Source: Atribacterota bacterium
GTDB lineage: Bacteria > Atribacterota > Phoenicimicrobiia > Phoenicimicrobiales > Phoenicimicrobiaceae
Assembly: GCA_030668465.1 (NCBI GenBank)
Contig: DAOUTX010000058.1
Span: 1 to 6,687, forward strand
Direction: 5' to 3'
DNA: 6,687 nucleotides
In this document: positions 1 to 5,380 of the stretch, one piece after another
Layout of the letters: every line of letters starts with the position of its first letter
Position numbering within the stretch: position 1 is the stretch's first letter
Program-made: the position numbers and the translations under genes
Notes under the pieces: model-generated
What the model was told of the DNA's origin: nothing
Seen by the model: only the letters and a program-made list of their open reading frames with translations
Database searches by the model: none

Positions 1-780
1 AGATAAATACTCTAACTGGAAGTATATCTTATTTCCTGCTTCGAAGAAATAACTATAATCACCGCCGATTAGGAAAGCTAAATCACCATCATCATTATCT
101 TTGAAATAATATCCTAAAGCTCCATATACTCCTATTGGTCCTAAATCTCCTTTTGCAGTAAAACCTATTCTCTGGCTGGCCGGAATAATAGTTCCCATAA
201 AATCTATTTCCGGCTCCCGGACATAATTCAAGGTAAGGTCATATCCTTCAATCATGGTTCTGCCTCTTAAGCCCCATTTAATATCCTGGCTGGCTTCAGG
301 AAAAGCAGCTACCAATGATACACTTGAATTCCAATTCAGAGGAATATAGGCTTCCACCGCAGTCTGGTATTTCGAGCCGGTCTCTTCATCCATTACCATC
401 GCTCCTAAAGTAAAATCAACCGGATTGAGCATCGAACCGAAAGACCAGGATATCGGCTGGCGTCCCACAGTAAGATGTAATTTGTCAAACTTGTGTTTAA
501 GATAAAGTTTTTTAAACATAAAATCCAATTGGCCGGTTGTCGGATTAGGGTATAAATAGACTGCAGATTTGATTTGATTGTTATCGAAAGGAGGAATATA
601 TAATTCTAAATCCAAACTTGCCTGAGGATAAGTGGAAATATTTCCTTCGTTATCGATTATATTTATTAGAGAAGCGGCGAGCTCCCCACCAATATCAACC
701 TTGGCAGAAATTGGAATTGATGCCAAGAGGAAAATAATTATAAATAAAATAGTAATATTAAAATATTTTTTTACAATCAA
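1..780 (-). CDS. Outer-membrane beta-barrel protein, porin-like (partial; N-terminal 260 residues)
   Basis: The frame stays open from position 780 to the left window edge, giving 260 codons with no stop. I chose the TTG at 780-778 because an AAGGA lies 7 nt upstream, no ATG or GTG is better placed, and it yields a clean signal peptide: KK at residues 4-5, a hydrophobic core at about 8-22, and a likely signal peptidase I site after ISA (residue 26). The mature part alternates polar and hydrophobic residues in short strands (for example 56-62, 101-106, 141-147, 180-187, 204-222 and 235-256), with aromatic strand ends, as in outer-membrane barrels. The motif GRQPISW (106-112) followed by LNPVDF (118-123) resembles the 'GRQ..W...NP.D' signature I associate with DUF1302- and alginate-export-like porins. 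The exact family is not established. It follows the LolA-like gene after 212 bp on the same strand, so it may be the outer-membrane partner of that system (inference). The C-terminus lies outside the window. Confidence 0.72.
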   Translation of the reverse strand, partial: MIVKKYFNITILFIIIFLLASIPISAKVDIGGELAASLINIIDNEGNISTYPQASLDLELYIPPFDNNQIKSAVYLYPNPTTGQLDFMFKKLYLKHKFDKLHLTVGRQPISWSFGSMLNPVDFTLGAMVMDEETGSKYQTAVEAYIPLNWNSSVSLVAAFPEASQDIKWGLRGRTMIEGYDLTLNYVREPEIDFMGTIIPASQRIGFTAKGDLGPIGVYGALGYYFKDNDDGDLAFLIGGDYSYFFEAGNKIYFQLEYLS

Positions 781-787
781 TTTGATT

Positions 788-792
788 TCCTT
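788..792 (-). promoter_or_regulatory. Shine-Dalgarno that decides the TTG start of the barrel gene
   Basis: AAGGA on the minus strand lies 7 nt before the TTG at 780. This spacing is the main reason for accepting a non-ATG start, because no ATG or GTG in frame between here and the signal-peptide core has a comparable site. Confidence 0.6.
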
Positions 793-830
793 ATCTAAAT
801 AATTTTTATATTTTCTTAAAAGGTAAATTC

Positions 831-866
831 AGATTGCCGCGCTCCCTACAGTCGTTCGCAATGACA
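831..866 (-). repeat. TGTCATTGCGA-type dispersed repeat, copy 1
   Basis: Read on the minus strand this begins TGTCATTGCGAACGACTG and ends GCGGCAATCT. It matches the general form TGTCATTGCGAg...GCAATCt shared by three other copies in this window. It faces copy 2 (911-941) head to head across 44 nt, so the pair could fold into an imperfect long hairpin. It lies in the 212-bp gap between the LolA-like gene and the barrel gene. Apart from these two repeats and AT-rich DNA, I see nothing convincing in that gap. Confidence 0.7.
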
Positions 867-910
867 AAAAAGAAAAAGAGGTTACTGGTAATAACATTTA
901 GATACTAATC

Positions 911-941
911 TGTCATTACGAGCAGAGCGAAGTAATCGCAA
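911..941 (+). repeat. TGTCATTGCGA-type dispersed repeat, copy 2
   Basis: This reads TGTCATTACGAGCAGAGCGA followed by AGTAATCGCAA. It is a slightly degenerate member of the same family: T-ACG replaces T-GCG, and the right half has the matching change to GTAATC, so the complementarity between its ends is kept. It is oriented oppositely to copy 1. Confidence 0.65.
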
Positions 942-992
942 GTTTTAATCTTGTTAATTTAAAAAAGTAGCCGATGTCTATCTTTCTTGAAG

Positions 993-1748
993 TTACCTCA
1001 AGTTCTGCAAAGAGAATGTTTCTTCAGGAATTTCCAGATTAAATTTGATTTGAGTAATTGTAAATTCAGTATAAGTATCTTTTCTCAGCTTGTTTTCCAT
1101 CACTGAATTTGTGGGAATCCAGCGCTCTTCAATCTCTTCTATTTTATTGACTTTGGTTTCTTTTAATAAACGTCCGCTTTGAGTATATAATTCTTCCTTC
1201 AGACCAATAAATCTATCCTTGTCTATCCAGGCAACTCGACGATAGTAGGAGACTTTAACTCCTTCCCTGGCTATACCTTCCAAAACATAACAGGGACGGC
1301 CTTCAAATTCTTCTTCCTCAATAATTTTAAAATCATATAAATCGGTTAATTTATCTGATTCCATAACATCCTGATAGGAAAAATCACTTCCCATCATCCC
1401 CTGGTTTAGCATATGACCGGATATTTTAATGATTTCTTCCGCATCAGGGAAGAACATCCATAGGTCATCTTCTCTCTTAAGGAATTTTGTACCTCTATCT
1501 ACTGGATTCGTAAACTCTACAAGAGCATTTCTTTTATCGGCTAAAACAAACATAGCTTTAATTATTTTACGACCTCCGCTAACAATTATCATTTCTGCTT
1601 CCATTTGAGTTGTATCAAAATATTCATTATCATCTCTCTTGTTGATAATTTCCTCGGCGGTCATTTCTGCAGCAGTTGCCATAATTAAACATGAAAATAA
1701 TATCGATACAGTTATTCCAATTAATAAAAACCATTTAATTTTTTGCAT
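993..1748 (-). CDS. LolA-like periplasmic carrier (outer membrane lipoprotein-sorting protein family)
   Basis: This 251-residue secreted protein has an N-terminal signal peptide: K3 and K5, a hydrophobic stretch at 6-23, and a likely cleavage after ATAA (residue 27). LFSC at 17-20 is a poor lipobox because of the Phe at -2, so a soluble periplasmic form is favoured over a lipoprotein. The remainder fits the LolA-like fold of COG2834/PF17131 proteins: antiparallel strands with the family-typical LWMFFPDAEEIIKI (96-109), GSDFSYQDVM (120-129), and AWIDKDRF followed by LYTQSGRLLKE (173-197). Proteins of this class bind lipids or lipid-modified polypeptides in a half-barrel and often sit beside FtsX/MacB permeases or RND/MMPL pumps. 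Here the gene follows an ATPase-permease-permease operon, with a 413-bp repeat island between, and precedes a barrel gene. The inferred role is to receive the ABC substrate and carry it through the periplasm. The substrate is unknown. The start is supported by AAAGGGG 8 nt upstream. Confidence 0.87.
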   Translation of the reverse strand: MQKIKWFLLIGITVSILFSCLIMATAAEMTAEEIINKRDDNEYFDTTQMEAEMIIVSGGRKIIKAMFVLADKRNALVEFTNPVDRGTKFLKREDDLWMFFPDAEEIIKISGHMLNQGMMGSDFSYQDVMESDKLTDLYDFKIIEEEEFEGRPCYVLEGIAREGVKVSYYRRVAWIDKDRFIGLKEELYTQSGRLLKETKVNKIEEIEERWIPTNSVMENKLRKDTYTEFTITQIKFNLEIPEETFSLQNLR

Positions 1749-1756
1749 AATAAATT

Positions 1757-1763
1757 CCCCTTT
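1757..1763 (-). promoter_or_regulatory. Shine-Dalgarno of the LolA-like gene
   Basis: AAAGGGG lies 8 nt before the ATG at 1748. It is G-rich rather than the AGGAGG used by the three ABC genes. A CCCCTT in the hairpin arm about 24 nt upstream on the transcript could pair with it. Confidence 0.6.
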
Positions 1764-1786
1764 CGTTTTTTCACCCCCACCTTAAT

Positions 1787-1807
1787 CCTCCCCCCTCAAG
1801 GGGGAGG
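1787..1807. repeat. C-rich/G-rich perfect 8-bp hairpin
   Basis: CCTCCCCC (1787-1794), loop CTCAA (1795-1799) and GGGGGAGG (1800-1807) form a perfect all-but-one G:C stem. It is preceded by TCACCCCCACCTTAAT. I recall similar 'CACCCCCAC...aatCCTCCCCC..caaGGGGGAGG' elements as dispersed repeats in other genomes, but that needs a search. No T-run follows on either strand, so it is not a standard terminator. In the transcript of the LolA-like gene it lies just upstream of the ribosome binding site. Confidence 0.7.
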
Positions 1808-1820
1808 AAAGTAGGATGGA

Positions 1821-1837
1821 AGACAATATTCTTGTCT
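1821..1837. repeat. Small inverted repeat AGACAA-N5-TTGTCT
   Basis: AGACAA (1821-1826) and TTGTCT (1832-1837) are perfect reverse complements separated by TATTC. It could be an operator half-site pair about 75-90 nt upstream of the LolA-like start, or simply the edge of the neighbouring repeat mosaic. No regulator is visible in the window, so a regulatory role is only a possibility. Confidence 0.3.
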
Positions 1838-1839
1838 AT

Positions 1840-1919
1840 TGTCATTGCGAGCCACGATTTATCGGGGCGTGGCAATCTCGAGTTGGGATTGCTTCGTCAC
1901 TACGTTCCTCGCAATGACA
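1840..1919. repeat. Inverted pair of TGTCATTGCGAG repeats (copies 3 and 4)
   Basis: TGTCATTGCGAG (1840-1851) and CTCGCAATGACA (1908-1919) are perfect 12-bp inverted arms. Copy 3 (1840-1880, plus) has its own internal stem, GCCACG at 1851-1856 with CGTGGC at 1868-1873, and ends GGCAATCTCG. Copy 4 (1887-1919) reads on the minus strand TGTCATTGCGAGGAACG and ends GAAGCAATC. Only 6 nt separate the two. The pair points outward (tail to tail), whereas copies 1 and 2 beyond the LolA-like gene point toward each other. This resembles REP/BIME-like or miniature palindromic elements. No transposase or clear target-site duplication is visible. Confidence 0.78.
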
Positions 1920-1933
1920 TCTTAATTTCTTAC

Positions 1934-1953
1934 GGGCACGATGCATCGTGCCC
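1934..1953. repeat. Perfect 20-bp palindrome, GGGCA...TGCCC family, core 1
   Basis: GGGCACGATGCATCGTGCCC is its own reverse complement over all 20 bases. It is flanked by TAC on the left and CTACAT on the right, exactly as the second element at 2000-2020 is. No T-run follows on either strand. Confidence 0.8.
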
Positions 1954-1999
1954 CTACATCTAAATGATAAAATATTTTTTATGCTTTATTCTTTTCTAC

Positions 2000-2020
2000 G
2001 GGCAGACACAAGGTCTGCCC
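2000..2020. repeat. 8-bp stem hairpin, GGGCA...TGCCC family, core 2
   Basis: GGGCAGAC (2000-2007), loop ACAAG and GTCTGCCC (2013-2020). The outer sequence TAC-GGGCA...TGCCC-CTACAT is identical to that of the palindrome at 1934-1953. Only the inner stem and loop differ, yet self-complementarity is kept, which suggests two members of one repeat family. It is not followed by a T-run, so it is not called as a terminator. Confidence 0.78.
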
Positions 2021-2027
2021 CTACATG

Positions 2028-2131
2028 TTACTTATCACTCATTACTTATTACTTGTATTGTTACTCATCACTCATTACTTATCACTTGTTGTTACTTGTT
2101 TTGTTACTCATCACTTGTTACTGATTACTTG
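2028..2131. repeat. Degenerate heptamer array, 13 units of T[TC]ACT[TCG][AG]
   Basis: Four blocks are visible. Units 1-4 (2028-2055), units 5-8 (2061-2088), unit 9 (2092-2098) and units 10-13 (2104-2131) are separated by TATTG, TTG and TTTTG. Each block ends in a unit with final G (TTACTTG or TCACTTG) and each spacer ends in TTG. Units alternate TTACTTA, TCACTCA, TTACTTG and close variants. On the minus strand this reads CAAGTAA/TGAGTGA-like. The period is 7, so it would not preserve a reading frame. It recalls the short tandemly repeated repetitive heptamers described in cyanobacteria, by analogy only. Confidence 0.8.
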
Positions 2132-2143
2132 TTTTATTTCCTA

Positions 2144-2164
2144 TACGCTACACACTCTACGCTA
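2144..2164. repeat. TACGCTA direct repeat overlapping the permease stop codon
   Basis: TACGCTA occurs at 2144-2150 and 2158-2164, separated by CACACTC, so the phase is again 7 bp. The second copy contains the stop codon (TAG on the minus strand, 2162-2164) of the upstream permease gene. The last residues of that permease and the start of the repeat island therefore meet exactly. Confidence 0.5.
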
Positions 2165-3424
2165 AATTTGTCTCAAGGCTTCGGTCGGTTCCAGTTTAGC
2201 GGCTTTTCTCGCCGGGATGATACAGGCAATAGTGACAATAACTACCCCTAATGTAAAGCAAAATGCAAGATTCTCCAAACTAAAGACCGTGTAATAAATC
2301 GGGCTCATCAACCATACTGTACTGTCCACTCCCTCGAAAGCCGCGGAATAATCGATGCCGACAATAGAGAAAACTCTGGTTATTATTCCGCCCATTACAG
2401 TGCCAACAGCACTGCCAAGTATACCAATAATTGCTCCTTCCATGGTAAATAGATACAATATTTCCCTGCCTTTTAAGCCCAGGGCACTCATCATCCCGAT
2501 TTCACGGGTACGTTCATTGACAATCATAATCAGTGTATTCACCAATACAAAACAGGCCAATATGATGATAAACACATAGATAGAATTATACATTTTAACC
2601 GCAAAATCAAAAAGCTCAATCAAATCATAATCTCTATTCCAAAGCTGCATTAGATATTTCCCGGATTCATCTTCCCGGGAAAACAGTTCATTTAATCCGG
2701 GCAAAACCGAGGCAGCTTTATCGTGGTCTGAAGTGATCAAAAGCAATTCTGTTACCTCACCTGGCATTTCCAAAATCCTCTGGGCCTGGCCTAATGGCAG
2801 GAAGAAAAGTTTATCATTCAATCCCTGGATATCACTTTGATATTTCCCGACTATCTGAAAAGTAGAACCTTTAAAGGAACCAAAGGGAGTCGAGTATAAA
2901 ATAGTGACTTTCTCTCCTACTTCACGACCTATTTTTTTCAATAATCCGGCACCCATAACAACTTCCTTATTCCCTTCCTGAACCATCCTTCCTTCGGTGA
3001 TGTTTTTATCAATTCCCACAAATATTATTTCTTCAGCAGGATCAATGCCCCATCCCATCATACCGACCAATTCATCTTCCAGGCTGACCATGGCACCAAA
3101 TTTAAGTCGCGGAACAACCTGTTCCACCCCTTCCACTGACCTTATTTTTTCACTCATCTCTGAGTAACCTTCACCGTTAAATCCGTCTAAAGTATAATTT
3201 AAGGACATGAGACGCTCTTTTAATTTGTATTCATCATCAATAATCCGTATATGACCGGCTTTATAGTGAATATGATTTTCAAAAAAAGACTCCAACACTC
3301 CACTGATTAATCCACGGGCAAAGACCACGGCAAAAATAGCAAATGCAATAGCAATAATAGAAATTGATGTTCTTATTCTGGACCTTGACAGATTCTTTTT
3401 GGCTAAGTTCCATAAAAATTTCAT
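2162..3424 (-). CDS. ABC transporter permease, MacB/LolC/FtsX type (permease C)
   Basis: This 420-residue inner-membrane permease has the standard type VII layout. It has a first transmembrane helix (about 20-42), a large periplasmic MacB-type core domain (about 45-275), then three helices (about 281-302, 330-352 and 386-404) forming the FtsX domain. The cytoplasmic segment between the second and third helices, NERTREIGMMSALGLKGREI (303-322), is the typical family sequence that contacts the ATPase. The C-terminus PARKAAKLEPTEALR (404-418) is also typical. This class does not move substrate through the membrane. It couples cytoplasmic ATP hydrolysis to movement of the periplasmic domain, as in LolCDE lipoprotein extraction or MacB. 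The gene is third in the operon, 16 nt after permease D, from which it is clearly diverged. The two probably form a heterodimer with the ATPase (inference). The start has a strong upstream AAGGAGG, 11 nt away. The length is normal for the family. Confidence 0.93.
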   Translation of the reverse strand: MKFLWNLAKKNLSRSRIRTSISIIAIAFAIFAVVFARGLISGVLESFFENHIHYKAGHIRIIDDEYKLKERLMSLNYTLDGFNGEGYSEMSEKIRSVEGVEQVVPRLKFGAMVSLEDELVGMMGWGIDPAEEIIFVGIDKNITEGRMVQEGNKEVVMGAGLLKKIGREVGEKVTILYSTPFGSFKGSTFQIVGKYQSDIQGLNDKLFFLPLGQAQRILEMPGEVTELLLITSDHDKAASVLPGLNELFSREDESGKYLMQLWNRDYDLIELFDFAVKMYNSIYVFIIILACFVLVNTLIMIVNERTREIGMMSALGLKGREILYLFTMEGAIIGILGSAVGTVMGGIITRVFSIVGIDYSAAFEGVDSTVWLMSPIYYTVFSLENLAFCFTLGVVIVTIACIIPARKAAKLEPTEALRQI

Positions 3425-3435
3425 TTTTTTTATTT

Positions 3436-3442
3436 CCTCCTT
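3436..3442 (-). promoter_or_regulatory. Shine-Dalgarno of permease C, overlapping permease D stop
   Basis: AAGGAGG starts inside the TAA stop of permease D (3441-3443), giving TAAGGAGG. It lies 11 nt before the ATG at 3424. The overlap suggests coupled translation within the operon. Confidence 0.75.
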
Positions 3443-4679
3443 ATCGATGATAGATGGCTTTTACCGGATCTTTTTTAGCTGCCCAATATGACGGTAATAT
3501 ACTGGATAAGACTGCGATGATGATGCCTAAAATAAATAAAAAACTGAAAGCAGGATAATTCCAGGCTCCGTAAATTCTATCGAGAATGGGAATGCCATAT
3601 GCAGAACCATCTCCGCCTATATAGGCTATACTAAATCCGTATTTCACCAACGCACTTACACCTGCATATCCAAGCAAGCATCCCGCTAATCCACCGAGTA
3701 TGCCTATACCGGTTGCTTCCACCATAAAGACAAAAACAATCTCCCACTCTCTCATTCCCAGGGCTTTCATCATGCCGATTTCTTCCGTTCTCTCCAGGGC
3801 AGACAGGATAACATTATTGATAATCCCCAGCATACCGATAAGAAGAACGACTGACAAAATAGCCCCGATTCCACCCTTCTTGGCAGCACTTAAAGCGATG
3901 ACAGATGAAGCAGATTCTTTCCAGGAATAGGCTTTCAAATCAAGGTTTTTATTTTTAAAGCTGTCCGTCAATTCTTTGGTGAGTGTATCCTCATCTCCGG
4001 AAACTGTTTTCAAGGTAATCATACTAACCGCATTGCCCACATTTAATGCCTGTCGGGCAACATCCAGAGGAACAAAAACAATCCCGTTATTAATCATCGG
4101 ATTGGGAGCCCTTACCAGACCTGCAATCTCAATATCGATGGTATTAAAGGTATCCTCTTTCGTCCTGACCAGAAGCGTAATATAATCATTAACTTTTAAA
4201 TCCATCAATTCGGCCAAGCTTACTCCTATGACTGCTTTTGATTCGCCCGGTGCAAACATCGAACCTTCAACGACATAATTTTGAGTCGCAAAAACTTGGT
4301 TATATTGCTCGATAGAAATACCCACACCCCGAACTGCTACCTCATCAATCCCGTTATTCAGGTTAGCCTTAAATCTTAGCTCGGAAGACACTCCCAATAA
4401 TCCATCCGTGTTCTTTATGCTCTCTTCCATGTCCTGATTTAAATAAATTAAATTTTCCAGGAGTAGTTCTTCTCTGTCTTCCCAGTATTCAGGATGAACC
4501 ACCTGAATATTCCCTGTATCGTAATTTTTTATATTATCAAAAGACATTTCTTCCATACCGTTCATAAGAGAATCCATAAGTAAATAACTGGAAAATGCAA
4601 AGGCAATCACCAGAATTATTAGTATATTTCTCCTTTTTTGACGGGTTAAGTTTTTTAGCCCGAGTTTAAAGCTAAACAT
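3441..4679 (-). CDS. ABC transporter permease, MacB/LolC/FtsX type (permease D)
   Basis: This 412-residue type VII permease has a basic start with RQKRR (13-17), a first helix (about 18-36), a periplasmic domain (about 40-265), and further helices at about 270-293, 318-346 and 376-398. The cytoplasmic coupling segment LERTEEIGMMKALGMREWEI (295-314) and the C-terminal YWAAKKDPVKAIYHR (398-412) are family-typical. At residue 299 it has Glu where permease C and the right-edge paralogue both have Arg (ERTREIG), a charge reversal in a segment expected to touch the ATPase. It is about 70% identical by hand count to the partial permease at 5482-6687: about 80% over residues 13-222, but only about a quarter over the linker at about 223-256. 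It begins 3 nt after the ATPase stop and is probably translationally coupled. It likely pairs with permease C in a LolC/LolE-like heterodimer (inference). Confidence 0.93.
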   Translation of the reverse strand: MFSFKLGLKNLTRQKRRNILIILVIAFAFSSYLLMDSLMNGMEEMSFDNIKNYDTGNIQVVHPEYWEDREELLLENLIYLNQDMEESIKNTDGLLGVSSELRFKANLNNGIDEVAVRGVGISIEQYNQVFATQNYVVEGSMFAPGESKAVIGVSLAELMDLKVNDYITLLVRTKEDTFNTIDIEIAGLVRAPNPMINNGIVFVPLDVARQALNVGNAVSMITLKTVSGDEDTLTKELTDSFKNKNLDLKAYSWKESASSVIALSAAKKGGIGAILSVVLLIGMLGIINNVILSALERTEEIGMMKALGMREWEIVFVFMVEATGIGILGGLAGCLLGYAGVSALVKYGFSIAYIGGDGSAYGIPILDRIYGAWNYPAFSFLFILGIIIAVLSSILPSYWAAKKDPVKAIYHR

Positions 4680-4682
4680 CTT

Positions 4683-5372
4683 TTACACCCTCCTTTCATC
4701 GGCAGAAATCATACCATCCTTCAGGTTAATATATCTGTTAGCATATTTCATGACCATAGGGTCGTGGGTAGAAAAGATAAAAGTAGTGTTTAATTCTTTA
4801 TTCATTTTCCTCATAATGTCTACAACACCAGCAGCATTTTCAGAATCAAGATTAGCTGTTGGTTCATCCGCCAGGATAAGCTTGGGTTTTTTCACTAACG
4901 CTCTGGCAATGGCTACTCTCTGTTTCTCCCCACCGGAAAGTTCGTTCGGCCTTCGTGATTCCAATCCCTTAAGTCCCACTTCTTCTAATATTTTCAATAC
5001 TTTTTCCTTCATTTGTGACTCAGAGGTATGGTCAGTCAATCTGATGGCAAACTCTACATTTTCATAGGCAGTCAATACCGGAATCAGGTTATAACTTTGG
5101 AATACAAAACCGATATTGTAGCGCCGCGTCATGGCAAGTTCTTTTCTGGAAAGATCACTTACTTTCTTGTCGTTTAGGCGAATTTCTCCTTCTGTAGGCG
5201 TATCCAGACAACCTATCATATTTAGAAGTGTGGTCTTTCCGGAACCGGAAGGACCAAAAATGGTGGTAAATTCACCTGCTTCCACATTCAGGTCCACACC
5301 TCGCAAGGCCGGGATTTCTATTTTCCCTTGCTGATAAATTTTCTTAACCTTATTTAGTTCTAGTAAAGACAT
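4683..5372 (-). CDS. ABC transporter ATP-binding protein, MacB/LolD type
   Basis: This complete 229-residue nucleotide-binding subunit is typical in length for LolD and stand-alone MacB-type ATPases. All catalytic motifs are intact: Walker A GPSGSGKTT (40-48), Q-loop Q92 in FVFQSYNLIPVLTAYENV (89-106), signature LSGGE (145-149) followed by KQRVAIARAL, Walker B LILADEP (165-171) with catalytic E170, D-loop NLDS (174-177), and H-loop H203. The FQ.YNL.P.LTA.ENV sequence after the Q-loop is characteristic of the MacB/LolD/YknY group. It is the first gene of the operon and is followed at once by two permeases, so a dimer of this subunit probably drives the permease C-permease D pair. The ATG at 5372 is preferred because AAAGGAGGT ends 8 nt upstream. 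An ATG at 5377 is out of frame and stops after five codons. Confidence 0.96.
   Translation of the reverse strand: MSLLELNKVKKIYQQGKIEIPALRGVDLNVEAGEFTTIFGPSGSGKTTLLNMIGCLDTPTEGEIRLNDKKVSDLSRKELAMTRRYNIGFVFQSYNLIPVLTAYENVEFAIRLTDHTSESQMKEKVLKILEEVGLKGLESRRPNELSGGEKQRVAIARALVKKPKLILADEPTANLDSENAAGVVDIMRKMNKELNTTFIFSTHDPMVMKYANRYINLKDGMISADERRV
4688..4694 (-). promoter_or_regulatory. Shine-Dalgarno of permease D, inside the ATPase gene
   Basis: AGGAGGG lies within the last sense codons of the ATPase gene (encoding its C-terminal ERRV), 8 nt before the ATG at 4679. The ATPase stop and the permease start are only 3 nt apart. Termination and restart are therefore probably coupled, which would fix subunit ratios. 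Confidence 0.78.
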
Positions 5373-5380
5373 TTCATTTG

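Larger units (their letters stand above)
1749..2161. other. 413-bp gene-free repeat island between permease and LolA-like genes
   Basis: No credible gene lies here. From left to right it holds the Shine-Dalgarno of the LolA-like gene, a C-rich hairpin (1787-1807), a small inverted repeat (1821-1837), an inverted pair of TGTCATTGCGAG repeats (1840-1919), two palindromes with the same outer sequence and different cores (1934-1953, 2000-2020), thirteen T[TC]ACT-type heptamers (2028-2131), and a TACGCTA repeat that reaches into the stop codon of the permease gene (2144-2164). None of the hairpins is followed by a T-run in the minus direction, so I see no classical terminator. I also see no convincing promoter for the LolA-like gene. 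Whether transcription reads through from the ABC operon is open. Confidence 0.85.

Noticed and set aside
790..830. Promoter for the barrel gene (TTTACC...AATTAT on the minus strand)
   Set aside because: Only 4 of 6 matches at each element in very AT-rich DNA, which is no better than chance.
1686..1748. The LolA-like protein as a lipoprotein with a lipobox at LFSC
   Set aside because: Phe at position -2 is a poor lipobox, and a better signal peptidase I site (ATAA) follows 7 residues later. The possibility is not fully excluded.
1840..1919. Insertion sequence remnant or MITE with target-site duplication
   Set aside because: The 12-bp inverted arms are real, but I see no clear flanking direct duplication and no transposase fragment. 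It is kept only as an inverted repeat pair.
1934..2020. The two GGGC palindromes as intrinsic terminators of the ABC operon
   Set aside because: Neither is followed by a T-run on the minus strand (the next bases read GTAAGAAATT and GTAGAAAAGA) or on the plus strand. The shared flanks fit a repeat family better.
2028..2131. CRISPR array
   Set aside because: Units are 7 bp with spacers of 3-5 bp. There are no 25-40-bp repeats, no unique spacers and no cas gene.
1964..2251. Plus-strand open frame of 95 codons over the heptamer array and the end of permease C
   Set aside because: Its predicted sequence (repeated HSLLITC-like strings) is simply the translated heptamer array, and its end runs antisense to the permease gene. 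There is no ribosome site and no protein-like composition.
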